Source: Rikenellaceae bacterium (GTDB taxonomy: Bacteria > Bacteroidota > Bacteroidia > Bacteroidales > Rikenellaceae). From it: a DNA stretch of 35,815 nucleotides. Shown piece after piece: positions 20,107-28,456 of this stretch; positions within the stretch are counted from its first letter, which is position 1; every line of letters starts with the position of its first letter. The position numbers and the translations under genes are program-made. The notes under the pieces are model-generated. The model made no database searches. It saw only the letters and a list, made by a program, of their open reading frames with translations, and was not told the origin of the DNA. The stretch lies in contig WRDF01000014.1 of assembly GCA_009783565.1 (NCBI GenBank), forward strand, positions 1 to 35,815, in the 5' to 3' direction.

Positions 20107-21450
20107 TTAATCACCATACAACGACTTATCCCCTACGACGACGGTAGTGAAGGCGTCGGGCGGGAGGTAGCGTCGGGCGACATCGAGCAGACGCTCGGGC
20201 GTAATATCGCGCACTTCAGCGAGCCAGCGGTCGTTGTAATCGTTAGTCGTTCCGTTCGAGACATTCTCGATCGTGACATCGGCGATGCCGAACGGCCCGT
20301 CGAGGATTCGCATCACCTCGCCCGTCATAATGTTCTTCACCATCTGCAACTCTTCGCCGCCGACCGGCTCGGTGCGAAGGCGTTCTATCTCGCTGAATAT
20401 CTGTGCTATGGCATCCTGCGTGGCCTCTGTCGCGACCTCGGTGGCGATGGCCATGTAGCCGGCATGTTCGAGCGTCGCCATCGACGCGAACGCGCCGTAG
20501 GTATATCCATGCTTTTCGCGCAGGTTACGCACGAGGCGCGAGCCGAAGTATCCGCCCAGAACGGTGCACAGTACCTGCATAGCAATGAAGTCGGGATGGG
20601 TGCGCGGAAAGAGCAATACGCCCATGCGTACGGACGACTGCACCGCGCCCTCATGTGCACGGAAAGCGAACGGGGTAGAGTGGGGCGTTGGGAACTCGAC
20701 AGATGCTGCCACTTCACCGCCGCGCGTCGATTGGTCGCTGAGCGAAGCCGAAGCGTGACCCGCCGATACACCCACCGGTATGCGCGCCGCGACCTCTGCG
20801 ATCATCTCCCGTTCGCGCTCGCCGACACGTCCGCTGCACACCACAAAGCAATTCCCGGCGGTGTAGTGACGCTTGTAAAACTCGACCACATCCTCGCGCG
20901 TGAGGTCGTCATAGAGCGATTCGTCATACGACACGCCGTAGGGATGCTCTGCCCCGAACAGTGCCGTGCCGAACAGTTCGCGCGCTTTCATGGTCGCTTT
21001 GCTGCGCTCGACGGCGAGCCTCTGCTTGCGCTTTTCGCAATAGAGCGTAACCTCGTCCTGCGCGAATGTGGGATGCAGCACGATCTCGCTCGCCATTGCC
21101 AGCGTCTGCGGGAAATATTTCAGCAGCGACGCAAAGTTTATAACCGCATAGTCGCGGTCGATCGTCACCTCGAAGAACGACCCGTGATAATCCAGTATTT
21201 CGGCGATCTGCTGCGCCGAGTGCCGCTGCGTTCCCTCGCTCAGCAAATTCGCGGTAGACGATGCCGAGAACGGCACGCTCTGCATCGCCGTCCCGGCATG
21301 GAATACAAAGCTGAACCGCACCACGTCGTGATCCGAGCAGTCGAGCGTATAGAGCCGCACGCCGTTGCTGAGAGTCTGCATTTCGGCCAACGGCACGGCG
21401 ATCGCCTCAGGAGTGCGTATCGCGGGTTGGGTTTTATTATCGATTTTCAT
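20107..21450 (-). CDS. M16 peptidase-family protein lacking the zinc site
   Basis: This has the M16 (pitrilysin/processing peptidase) fold with two repeated halves, about 447 residues. Where the active partner has HxxEH, this protein reads SASSTANLLSEGT, so the zinc ligands are absent. In bacterial M16B systems such a degenerate subunit pairs with an active one, and its glycine-rich or arginine-rich second half helps bind substrate. No signal peptide is visible, so a cytoplasmic place is likely. I place the start at 21450 (MKIDNKTQ), one base after the upstream stop; an upstream in-frame Met at 21465 would overlap the partner gene by 14 nt. The tight junction implies translational coupling and a fixed ratio of the two subunits. 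Confidence 0.88.
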   Translation of the reverse strand: MKIDNKTQPAIRTPEAIAVPLAEMQTLSNGVRLYTLDCSDHDVVRFSFVFHAGTAMQSVPFSASSTANLLSEGTQRHSAQQIAEILDYHGSFFEVTIDRDYAVINFASLLKYFPQTLAMASEIVLHPTFAQDEVTLYCEKRKQRLAVERSKATMKARELFGTALFGAEHPYGVSYDESLYDDLTREDVVEFYKRHYTAGNCFVVCSGRVGEREREMIAEVAARIPVGVSAGHASASLSDQSTRGGEVAASVEFPTPHSTPFAFRAHEGAVQSSVRMGVLLFPRTHPDFIAMQVLCTVLGGYFGSRLVRNLREKHGYTYGAFASMATLEHAGYMAIATEVATEATQDAIAQIFSEIERLRTEPVGGEELQMVKNIMTGEVMRILDGPFGIADVTIENVSNGTTNDYNDRWLAEVRDITPERLLDVARRYLPPDAFTTVVVGDKSLYGD

Positions 21451-21451
21451 T

Positions 21452-22693
21452 TTATTCCTCTGCAATATAAATCAGCGTCGAACTGCGTTCGGGCACGAAG
21501 ACTTCGCGTGCTGTTCGTACGATCTCCTCCGCCCCTATCGAACGGAAGATCGCCACCTCGCCGTTGAGCAGCGACATGTCGCCCAACATGCGGTAGAATG
21601 CCATATTCATCGCCTTGTTCATCACATTAAGCTCGCCGAAGATCACCCCCGCCTCGAACTTATTCTTCACTTTTTCAAGCTCGTATTCCGACGCCGGTTC
21701 GTTCTGCAAGCGTTCCAGCTCGTCCCAAATGCCGCGCTCGCCTTGTTCGGGCGTGATGCCCGGATGCAGGTGTCCGGTCACGACGAACAATCCCGGATCG
21801 ATGTCACCCGTGATATAGGCATTTATGGCCGAGAAAAGCTGCCGTTCCTTGACCAACCGTTGATACAGCCGCGCCGACGTGCCGCCGGCAAGCAGGTCGG
21901 ACATCACGTCACACCCGTAGAACTGCCGGTCCATGCGCCCACTCATGCGAAACGCAATGGTCACTGCCGATGCCGGAACGGCGTGCACGACCTCCGAACG
22001 ACGCGGGGCGGTTTGCGGCGGCTCGCTCGGCAATTCTTGTGTCTGAGCGTCGGCGGGCGACGGCAAGTCCCCGAACCACTTTCCGGCCATTTCGAAAATT
22101 TGCTGTTCCGAAATATCCGCCGATACCGACAATATTGCGTTCGCAGGGTTATACCATCGCCGGTAGAACTCCTTCACCTCGGCGAGCGTCGCTGCTGCGA
22201 CGTGCTCGATCGACAGCCCGATGGTCGGCCAGCGGTAGGGGTGCGTTTTGTAGGCCATCTCCCTGAGCAGCAGCCACATATCGCCGTAAGGCTGGTTCAG
22301 GTAGCGCTGATTATATTCCTCGATGACCACCTTTTTTTCGGTTTCCAACGCTTTGCGCGTGATGTCGAGACCTTCCATACGGTCGGATTCGAGCCAGAAT
22401 GCCGTCTCGATATTATCTTTCGGCAGGGTGATATAATAATCGGTATAGTCGTTATTGGTGAACGCGTTGTTCTCGCCGCACGCCTGCTGCACGGGGATGT
22501 CGAAGTGCGGCACATGTCGCGTGCCGCGAAACATAAGGTGCTCGAACAGATGCGCGAACCCCGTGCGTTCGGGGTTCTCATTGCGCGCCCCGACTTTGTA
22601 CAGTATATTCACCGCCGCCATTCGCGACGTCGTGTCACGATTCGCGAGTATCGTCAACCCGTTGGGAAGGCTGTGTTCCTTGTATTCTATCAT
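21452..22693 (-). CDS. M16 family zinc metallopeptidase (active subunit)
   Basis: This is a zinc endopeptidase of the M16B type. The inverted zinc motif HLFEH is intact in TGFAHLFEHLMFRGT, and the third ligand lies about 75 residues later in VVIEEYNQRY. The C-terminal half repeats the fold. I choose the ATG at 22693 (MIEYKEHSLPNGLTIL), because the upstream in-frame ATG at 22714 overlaps a TACTTTTG promoter box at 22712-22719. There is no signal peptide. It is followed by the inactive M16 partner one base after its stop. The peptide substrates are unknown. It is transcribed divergently from the metallo-beta-lactamase-fold gene. Confidence 0.92.
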   Translation of the reverse strand: MIEYKEHSLPNGLTILANRDTTSRMAAVNILYKVGARNENPERTGFAHLFEHLMFRGTRHVPHFDIPVQQACGENNAFTNNDYTDYYITLPKDNIETAFWLESDRMEGLDITRKALETEKKVVIEEYNQRYLNQPYGDMWLLLREMAYKTHPYRWPTIGLSIEHVAAATLAEVKEFYRRWYNPANAILSVSADISEQQIFEMAGKWFGDLPSPADAQTQELPSEPPQTAPRRSEVVHAVPASAVTIAFRMSGRMDRQFYGCDVMSDLLAGGTSARLYQRLVKERQLFSAINAYITGDIDPGLFVVTGHLHPGITPEQGERGIWDELERLQNEPASEYELEKVKNKFEAGVIFGELNVMNKAMNMAFYRMLGDMSLLNGEVAIFRSIGAEEIVRTAREVFVPERSSTLIYIAEE

Positions 22694-22711
22694 ATTCGTG
22701 TCATGTTCGCG

Positions 22712-22767
22712 CAAAAGTACAAATTTAATACCGAGTTTTTACGGGTCGCCCGAATATAGTATCTTTG
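22712..22767. promoter_or_regulatory. Divergent promoters for the M16 pair (-) and the MBL-fold hydrolase (+)
   Basis: The minus-strand box TACTTTTG lies at 22712-22719 and the plus-strand box TATCTTTG at 22760-22767. A T-run at 22736-22740 sits 19 nt before the latter, where the -33 box belongs. These positions decide the start codons: Met at 22693 (-) and at 22813 (+). Confidence 0.65.
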
Positions 22768-22770
22768 TCG

Positions 22771-22788
22771 AAACACACGCGTGTGTTT
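22771..22788. promoter_or_regulatory. 18-bp perfect palindrome at the predicted transcription start
   Basis: AAACACACGCGTGTGTTT is a perfect palindrome that begins 4 nt after the plus-strand -7 box, so it covers the likely start of transcription. It could be an operator or a 5' hairpin; this is inference from position only. Confidence 0.4.
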
Positions 22789-22812
22789 TACAAATATAAC
22801 TTGCGATATAAA

Positions 22813-23469
22813 ATGGCTCTGAACATAGCAACTTTTGTTTTCAATCCCTTTCGGGAGAATACCTACGTCGTGTGGGACGAGACGGGCGAGTGCGCCGTTA
22901 TCGATGCGGGAAACTATTCAGCGGCCGAAGACAGGGCGCTCGCCGAATTTTTCGCCGAGAAAAAATTGAAACCCGTGCTGGCCCTAAACACGCACGGGCA
23001 TGTCGATCATATTCTGGGTGTGCATTATCTTGCGACGACTTATGATACGCCATTAGCCATGCACGGCGACGACGGTTTTCTGGTCGATTCGTGCGTCGAA
23101 TACGGGCGTATATACGGTTTCGAGGTGGCGGGAAAGCCTGCCGTTTCGCGCGATTTGAAAGGCGAAGACGAGGTACGTTTCGGCAACACGACGCTGAAAA
23201 TCATCCACACGCCCGGCCACACTCCGGGACATGTGTGCTTCTATGAGCCTGAGAGTAAGGCGCTTTTCACGGGTGACACGCTGTTCCGCGAGAGCATCGG
23301 GCGCACAGACCTGCCCGGCGGCGACTACCGCTGGATCATGCAGAGCATCATCGACCTCCTGCTGCCTTTGGGCGGCGATGTCGCGATATATCCGGGTCAC
23401 GGCCCATCCAGCACGCTCGGGCATGAGGCACTGTATAATCCCTTTGTGACGGAAGTGCTGGGCGGGTAA
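22813..23469 (+). CDS. Metallo-beta-lactamase-fold hydrolase (glyoxalase II-like)
   Basis: This 218-residue cytoplasmic protein has the metallo-beta-lactamase fold. The metal motif is THGHVDHILG (His61, His63, Asp65, His66). Further metal ligands lie in HTPGHTPGHVCF (third His) and FTGDTLF (bridging Asp), with a final His in YPGHGPSSTLGHE. The length and motifs fit the YcbL/GloB-like group of thioester hydrolases, but the substrate cannot be read from sequence. I use ATG 22813 (MALNIATFVFNPF); the upstream in-frame ATG at 22765 lies inside the -7 promoter box. It precedes trmD by 16 nt and is probably co-transcribed. Confidence 0.9.
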   Translation: MALNIATFVFNPFRENTYVVWDETGECAVIDAGNYSAAEDRALAEFFAEKKLKPVLALNTHGHVDHILGVHYLATTYDTPLAMHGDDGFLVDSCVEYGRIYGFEVAGKPAVSRDLKGEDEVRFGNTTLKIIHTPGHTPGHVCFYEPESKALFTGDTLFRESIGRTDLPGGDYRWIMQSIIDLLLPLGGDVAIYPGHGPSSTLGHEALYNPFVTEVLGG

Positions 23470-23485
23470 TCTTAACATATAAAGG

Positions 23486-24157
23486 ATGCGTATAGATATT
23501 CTGACAGTCGTTCCGGAGTTGCTCGCCTCGCCGCTCAATGCGTCGATTTTGCGGCGTGCGCAACAGACGGGACATGTGCAGATCGTGGTGCATGATATTC
23601 GGGAATATGCTGTCGGCAAACACCGGCAGGTGGACGATTATCCGTTCGGCGGCGAGGCGGGAATGGTGCTTAAACCTGAACCGATTTTCAGGTGTATAGA
23701 GAATTTGCGCGGCGAGCGGCATTATGACGAGGTGATATACACTTCGCCCGACGGTGTGCGCTATGACCAGCGCGAGGCCAACCGCCTGTCGCTGCTGGGC
23801 AATATAATCATCCTCTGCGGTCATTACAAAGGTATCGACCACCGTATCCGCGAGCATCTGGTGACGCGCGAGATATCGATCGGCGATTATGTGCTGACGG
23901 GTGGCGAACTTGCGGCGGCGGTCATTGCCGATAGCGTGGTACGTCTGCTGCCCGGCGCGATAGGGGACGAAGCGTCGGCGCTCACCGATTGTTTTCAGGA
24001 TAACCTGCTCGCTCCGCCGGTTTACACGCGCCCTGCGGAGTTCAACGGTTGGCATGTGCCGGAAGTATTGCTGTCGGGCAACTTCGCCGAGATAGCAAAA
24101 TGGCAGGAAGAACAGGCGCTGGAACGCACACAGCGCCTGCGACCGGATTTATTTTAA
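23486..24157 (+). CDS. trmD: tRNA (guanine37-N1)-methyltransferase
   Basis: The SPOUT-class enzyme methylates G37 next to the anticodon, preventing +1 frameshifting; it is normally essential. The 223 residues show [17 protein letters not shown] (50-66), [11 protein letters not shown] (111-121) and [13 protein letters not shown] (129-141), which forms the trefoil-knot SAM pocket. The C-terminal half ([20 protein letters not shown]) is the tRNA-binding region. In many bacteria trmD lies with rpsP-rimM-rplS; here it stands behind an MBL-fold hydrolase. An 11-bp inverted repeat (24156-24166 / 24184-24194) includes its stop codon and may be the terminator. Confidence 0.96.
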   Translation: MRIDILTVVPELLASPLNASILRRAQQTGHVQIVVHDIREYAVGKHRQVDDYPFGGEAGMVLKPEPIFRCIENLRGERHYDEVIYTSPDGVRYDQREANRLSLLGNIIILCGHYKGIDHRIREHLVTREISIGDYVLTGGELAAAVIADSVVRLLPGAIGDEASALTDCFQDNLLAPPVYTRPAEFNGWHVPEVLLSGNFAEIAKWQEEQALERTQRLRPDLF

Positions 24158-24194
24158 TTACGAATTGGACTTGCATTAGTCGTAATTCGTAATT
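24156..24194. repeat. Inverted repeat AATTACGAATT / AATTCGTAATT after trmD
   Basis: Perfect 11-bp arms overlap the trmD stop codon. AATTCGTAATT also occurs twice, at 27575-27585 and 27656-27666, so this is a small dispersed repeat; it may also serve as a terminator between the converging trmD and GH29 genes. Confidence 0.6.
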
Positions 24195-24197
24195 GAA

Positions 24198-25664
24198 TCA
24201 GGTTCGCGCCTGCTGATAGCTTTCATCGGTGGTGTCGGTAGGACGGTCGAATTCAAGCACGACTACGAACGGTTTGCCTCCGGAGTCGAAATTATCCGGA
24301 ATGACGAATCGCAGCAGACGGTTATTGTGCTTGTTGCGTCCGCCATCGACAAACTCGACCTCCGCCCCGCCGTCGAGAAAATAAGCCCGCGACGGAAGCG
24401 CCGCCCCACGCTCGATCTCCACGCGCAGATGATTGTCCAAGGGGCGGTTGAAGACGGTCATATAGACGCGCTTGCCCTTGTCCGTGTTTTTGCCCGTGAA
24501 ATAACCCCAACCCTGCTGTTTCATCTGAGCCACGTGCGAGCACCCGTAGATCGCTTCGCCGTTGCGGCGCATCCACGCACCCATTTCGGCTGCGATGTAC
24601 GTCTCTTCGGGACGAATGTTCCCGCGACCGTCCGGACCGAAGTTCACCACGAAATTACCATTCATGGAGACCGCCCGCACCAGCATTTCGAGCAGGTCGT
24701 AGGGCGTTTTCACGTAACCGCGCCAATCGGAGTGGTAACCCCATTGGTTTTCCGGCACGGTCATAACACAATCCCAATCCACGCCGTTCGTCTGTGCGAA
24801 ATTTTCGGGCAGACTGCGCTCCCACGTCTGGTCGTAATCGTCTATGAGGTCGCCGTTCGCGTCGTAGTGTCTGTTGCCGAACTCATCTGCGCGAAAGCGG
24901 CTGCCGATCACAAGCCCCGGATGCATGGCGCGCAGTTCTGTGCCCAGCGCATCTACCCACGCCGCTTCGGCTATCCATGCCGCATCCCACGAACCGTCGA
25001 ACCACAGCCCCTTAACTGCCGGATAGCGGGTCAGCAGTTCAACCAACTGATTGCGCGTGAAAGTTTTGAACTCCTCATATGCCGCCCGTTGCTCCGCAGT
25101 TTCGGGGCGCGCCGAGCGGTAGCCCCGATGATTCCAATCGATAATCGAGAAGTAGAGATGCACGTCGATCCCCTCGGCGGTGTAGGCATCGACTATTTGT
25201 CCGACGATATCCTTTCCATACGGCGAGCCTGCCACCGTGTATTTGGTATATCGGCTTGGCCACAGACAGAATCCGTCGTGATGTTTCGTAGTGAATATCA
25301 GATATTTAACGCCCATATCACGTGCTTGACGAGCCCATTGCCGCGCGTCGAAATCCACGGGGTCGAATTGCTTGTAAAGATTGTCATACGCCTCGTTCGG
25401 AATCCCGCTCCACGAGCGAATCCACTCTGCCGCACCCGCATAATATTCGCCCTCCCAGTGACCGCCCGGAATTGCGTAGACCCCCCAATGAATAAATTGT
25501 CCCAGTCCGTGCTCACGCCAGCGCTGCATTTCAGCGTCGGCGCGCTTGCCAATGCGGTGAGCGCCGTGTTGAAGCGCGATCGACTCGCGGCGCGCTGCCT
25601 GCGCAAAACTTTCGGGCGGGGCGGCAAGCACGAATATTGCCGCGAGGAGAATAAGTTTTTTCAT
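24198..25664 (-). CDS. Secreted GH29 alpha-L-fucosidase
   Basis: This exo-glycosidase releases alpha-L-fucose from host glycans. It has 488 residues with a signal peptide (about 1-22, ending FAQA). The catalytic (beta/alpha)8 barrel covers about 40-375, with FIHWGVYAIPGGHWEGEYY (57-75), TTKHHDGFCLWPS (125-137) and the nucleophile Asp223 in GLWFDGSWD. The acid/base residue varies in GH29 and I cannot assign it. A C-terminal beta-sandwich follows (about 385-480). It could feed the same glycan breakdown as the GH2, GH89 and GH31 enzymes, but has its own promoter. Two TATCTTTG boxes lie upstream (25692-25721). Confidence 0.93.
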   Translation of the reverse strand: MKKLILLAAIFVLAAPPESFAQAARRESIALQHGAHRIGKRADAEMQRWREHGLGQFIHWGVYAIPGGHWEGEYYAGAAEWIRSWSGIPNEAYDNLYKQFDPVDFDARQWARQARDMGVKYLIFTTKHHDGFCLWPSRYTKYTVAGSPYGKDIVGQIVDAYTAEGIDVHLYFSIIDWNHRGYRSARPETAEQRAAYEEFKTFTRNQLVELLTRYPAVKGLWFDGSWDAAWIAEAAWVDALGTELRAMHPGLVIGSRFRADEFGNRHYDANGDLIDDYDQTWERSLPENFAQTNGVDWDCVMTVPENQWGYHSDWRGYVKTPYDLLEMLVRAVSMNGNFVVNFGPDGRGNIRPEETYIAAEMGAWMRRNGEAIYGCSHVAQMKQQGWGYFTGKNTDKGKRVYMTVFNRPLDNHLRVEIERGAALPSRAYFLDGGAEVEFVDGGRNKHNNRLLRFVIPDNFDSGGKPFVVVLEFDRPTDTTDESYQQART

Positions 25665-25691
25665 TTTTCGAATAATTAAAGCCTATTTATA

Positions 25692-25745
25692 CAAAGATAG
25701 GCGTTTTCGGCTACAAAGATAAGTTTTCGTTGATCTTTGTCCAAG
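25692..25745 (-). promoter_or_regulatory. Tandem promoter boxes for the GH29 gene
   Basis: On the minus strand TATCTTTG occurs twice, at 25692-25699 and 25714-25721. CTTG, a three-of-four match to the -33 box, lies exactly 20 nt upstream of the distal copy (25742-25745). Two start sites or a duplicated promoter are possible. Confidence 0.6.
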
Positions 25746-25777
25746 CAGAGTTATTCATGCGAGTGCCGCGAGGTACT

Positions 25778-25809
25778 TTTGCATTTTTGCCAGATTAAAA
25801 GTATCTTTG
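25778..25809 (+). promoter_or_regulatory. Promoter of the GH31 gene
   Basis: TTTG (25778-25781), a 20-nt spacer and TATCTTTG (25802-25809) match the Bacteroidetes consensus exactly. Transcription should begin near 25816, which rules out the in-frame ATG at 25807 and favours the ATG at 25837. Confidence 0.8.
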
Positions 25810-25836
25810 TGTCAGACAAACAAACCCATATCGCCT

Positions 25837-27444
25837 ATGAGAAGATTTTTACTTTTACCTGTGACATTCTTTTTGCTCGGCGCGTTGCATTCGTCAGAAA
25901 CGGTGGGACAGGTTATTTTCGAAACCGAAATACTGCTCTACGAAAATGAAGCGTGGTATGGCGGCGCCGTCGGTATCGGCGAACGGATGCCATTTGCAGC
26001 GTCTTTCGGCGAGTTCGATCTCTCGCGGCAAAATGCTAACAATCAGAATGTTCCGTTGCTTATTTCGAGCAGCGGGCGTTACATTTGGAGCGACCGTCCG
26101 TTCTCGTTCGAGCGGCGCGACCGCAGCCTCGTCGTACGTTCGCACCACGAGATCATCGAACCCGTAACAGCGGGACGAACACTTCGTGAAGCCTATATGG
26201 CAGCGATGCGAAAACATTTTCCGCCGTCGGGCAAGCGGCCGCCGGAGGAATTTTTCACCGCGCCGCAGTACAACACGTGGATCGAGCTGGCTTACGACCA
26301 GAACCAGCGCGATATTCTGCGCTATGCCGAGGGGATCGTTGCGTCGGGCTTGCCGGCGGGGGTGCTGATGATCGACGACAACTGGATGCGCTATTACGGC
26401 AACTTCGACTTTCGCGCTGAGAAGTTCGACGATCCGCGCGGGATGGTCGAGCGGCTGAACGAAATGGGATTCCGCGTTATGTTGTGGGTATGCCCGTTTG
26501 TAAGTCCCGACTCGCCTGAGTATCGCTATCTGGCGGCGCGCGGCTTTCTGCTCCGTCGCCCGAACTTCGACGCGCCTGGCGTTATCGAGTGGTGGAATGG
26601 TCAGAGCGCGTGTTACGACATGACGAATCCCGCAGCGCGGGAACATTTTATCGTACAACTGCGACGCCTGCAAACCGATTACGGCATCGACGGATTTAAG
26701 CTCGATGCCGGAGACCCCGGATTCTACAATCCTGCACGCGTACGCGGTTTCGATCCGGATGCTCTCTCGGTAGATCACACGCAGGCGTGGGCCGAGATCG
26801 GGCTGGAATTCCCGTTCAACGAATATCGCGCGTGCTGGAAGATGGGCAACCAACCGCTCGTGCAGCGACTGGGAGATAAGCATCATGCATGGTGGGCCGT
26901 CGAGTCGCTTATTCCGCAGATGACGGCGGCAGGTCTGCTCGGATATGCTTTCACGTGCCCCGACATGATCGGCGGCGGACAGTACGACTCGTTCCATGGT
27001 GCGCGAGCGGTCAATATCGACCAGCGGCAGTTCGTGCGCTCGGCACAGGTACATGCGCTGATGCCGATGATGCAGTTCTCGGCCGCGCCGTGGCGTTTGC
27101 TCGACGACGAGCATCAGGCGGCGATACTTGCGGCTGTCGGGCTGCGCGAGCGGTTCTTGTCTTATATTATGGAGCTTGCGCGTGCAGCGGCCGACGGAGG
27201 TGAACCGATAGTGCGCCACATGGAATATGCGTTCCCTCACGAGGGATTTGCCGAGTGCCGCGACCAGTTCATGCTGGGTGACCGGTTTTTGGTCGCGCCC
27301 GTTGTTACTCCGGGCGATTCGCGCACGGTGCGTCTGCCGCGCGGTCGCTGGCGTGACGACATGGGCCGGACACATAGAGGCGGAACGACCATAACCATTG
27401 ATGCGCCGCTCGCACGAATACCGTATTTTGAGAGAATAAATTAG
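25837..27444 (+). CDS. Secreted GH31 family alpha-glycosidase
   Basis: From ATG 25837 the protein is 535 residues with signal peptide MRRFLLLPVTFFLLGALHSS. A short N-terminal beta domain (25-140) precedes the TIM barrel, which shows YNTWIELAYDQNQRDIL, IDDNWMRYYGNFDF, the nucleophile Asp290 in GFKLDAGD and the probable acid/base Asp347 in QRLGDKHHAWW. The C-terminal beta region ends in TITIDAPLARIPYFER. The compact size and these motifs resemble the branch of GH31 that includes animal MYORG, described as an alpha-galactosidase, more than classic alpha-glucosidases; this is from memory, so substrate is open. A start at 25807 is ruled out by the promoter. REP-like repeats follow. Confidence 0.88.
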   Translation: MRRFLLLPVTFFLLGALHSSETVGQVIFETEILLYENEAWYGGAVGIGERMPFAASFGEFDLSRQNANNQNVPLLISSSGRYIWSDRPFSFERRDRSLVVRSHHEIIEPVTAGRTLREAYMAAMRKHFPPSGKRPPEEFFTAPQYNTWIELAYDQNQRDILRYAEGIVASGLPAGVLMIDDNWMRYYGNFDFRAEKFDDPRGMVERLNEMGFRVMLWVCPFVSPDSPEYRYLAARGFLLRRPNFDAPGVIEWWNGQSACYDMTNPAAREHFIVQLRRLQTDYGIDGFKLDAGDPGFYNPARVRGFDPDALSVDHTQAWAEIGLEFPFNEYRACWKMGNQPLVQRLGDKHHAWWAVESLIPQMTAAGLLGYAFTCPDMIGGGQYDSFHGARAVNIDQRQFVRSAQVHALMPMMQFSAAPWRLLDDEHQAAILAAVGLRERFLSYIMELARAAADGGEPIVRHMEYAFPHEGFAECRDQFMLGDRFLVAPVVTPGDSRTVRLPRGRWRDDMGRTHRGGTTITIDAPLARIPYFERIN

Positions 27445-27450
27445 CGCGTG

Positions 27451-27567
27451 CGTCATTGCGAGAGTTGCCAAACCCGAAGCAATCCAGAAAAAACGACTGG
27501 ATTGCTTCGAACCATACGGTTCTCGCAATGACGAAAACAGATTGCGGGTCAAGCCTGCAATGACAAT
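27451..27567. repeat. Compound REP-like element
   Basis: The outer arms CGTCATTGCGAGA (27451-27463) / TCTCGCAATGACG (27521-27533) and inner arms CGAAGCAATCCAG / CTGGATTGCTTCG (27475-27487 / 27497-27509) repeat the nested design at 7433-7517. Right after it, 27539-27567 matches one arm of the palindrome at 6549-6618 with a single base change. Two repeat families therefore lie side by side. Confidence 0.85.
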
Positions 27568-27574
27568 ATGTTAA

Positions 27575-27666
27575 AATTCGTAATTACCTTCCGTGTCTGA
27601 TCCGCACCGCGCCTTGCGGCGCGACTGACGGGACGCTGGTCGGTGATTGCTTCGCAATTCGTAATT
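27575..27666. repeat. Direct repeats of AATTCGTAATT flanking a GC-rich segment
   Basis: AATTCGTAATT occurs at 27575-27585 and 27656-27666, bracketing about 70 nt of GC-rich sequence that contains a small GCGCC-TTGC-GGCGC hairpin. The same 11-mer is one arm of the inverted repeat after trmD. It resembles a small inserted element bounded by repeats; no gene is visible within it. Confidence 0.5.
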
Positions 27667-27673
27667 GAATTAA

Positions 27674-28291
27674 ATGAAGTCTGCGGTTTTCAAATGCAGC
27701 AGTGCAAAACTTGCTCAGATTCCACGTGACGGGTTGCCGGAATTTGCGTTCATCGGGCGCAGCAACGTCGGCAAATCGTCGCTTATCAATATGCTCACGG
27801 CGCGCCCGAAACTTGCAAAAGTTTCGGGAACACCGGGCAAAACGCGCCTTATAAACCACTTCTTGGTCGACGACCGCTGGTATCTGGTCGATCTGCCGGG
27901 ATACGGGTATGCAAAAGTGTCAAAGAGCGCGAAGGCGGGGTTCGAGAAACTGATAACAGACTATGTGACGCGTGCCGAGAATCTGTGTTTTCTGTTCGTT
28001 CTGGTCGATTCGCGCCATGAGCCGCAGGCCATCGACCTCGAATTCATTTCGATGCTGGGCGAGCGGGGCGTGCCTTTCGGCATTGTCTTCACGAAGTGCG
28101 ACAAACAGTCGGCGGCGCAGACGACGGCTAACGTGGTGCGTTACCGTCGTAAGTTGCTCGAAACGTGGGCGGAGTTGCCGCTGATGTTCATCTCCTCGTC
28201 GGCGAAAAAAGAGGGACGCGATGCGATACTCGAATTTATAGAAAGGCTTCTGGAAAATTGTCATCCCGCAGAATCGGCTCGTGAGGAATGA
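27674..28291 (+). CDS. engB: Ribosome biogenesis GTP-binding protein EngB/YsxC
   Basis: This GTPase is needed for late assembly of the large ribosomal subunit. Its 205 residues carry G1 GRSNVGKSS (28-36), a G2 region SGTPGKTRLINHF (51-63), G3 DLPGYGYAKV (73-82), G4 TKCD (140-143) and G5 SSSAKK near 174. The C-terminal HPAESAREE is encoded by a palindromic repeat (28255-28297) whose right arm includes the stop codon, so the natural family end is probably near the LLEN and the repeat has supplied a new tail. It lies between repeats and the carboxyltransferase gene. Confidence 0.94.
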   Translation: MKSAVFKCSSAKLAQIPRDGLPEFAFIGRSNVGKSSLINMLTARPKLAKVSGTPGKTRLINHFLVDDRWYLVDLPGYGYAKVSKSAKAGFEKLITDYVTRAENLCFLFVLVDSRHEPQAIDLEFISMLGERGVPFGIVFTKCDKQSAAQTTANVVRYRRKLLETWAELPLMFISSSAKKEGRDAILEFIERLLENCHPAESAREE

Positions 28292-28297
28292 CAATTT
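28255..28297. repeat. REP-like hairpin overlapping the end of engB
   Basis: Perfect 10-bp arms AAATTGTCAT (28255-28264) and ATGACAATTT (28288-28297) include the stop codon of engB. ATGACAATTT also occurs at the right ends of the elements at 6549-6618 and just after 7433-7517, showing it belongs to the same repeat family. Confidence 0.75.
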
Positions 28298-28456
28298 GTT
28301 GCATATCAGTTTGTTACGTTTCGTGCTGCACTGTTTCTCGCCTTTTTGGCGCATTTTACCGAAAAAGTTTCGTAAACTTGCAGTGCGGCAGATTTGTTAT
28401 TCTGTTCACAAACAACCACCTAACATATTACTGCCCAATCACTTAATCGATCTACT

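Noticed and set aside
25894-27552. Very long antisense open frame opposite the GH31 gene, and similar ones opposite recQ, aroA, dsbD and the M16 genes
   Set aside because: Their Arg/His-rich translations are what GC-rich genes give in the complementary frame; the opposite strands carry clear catalytic motifs.
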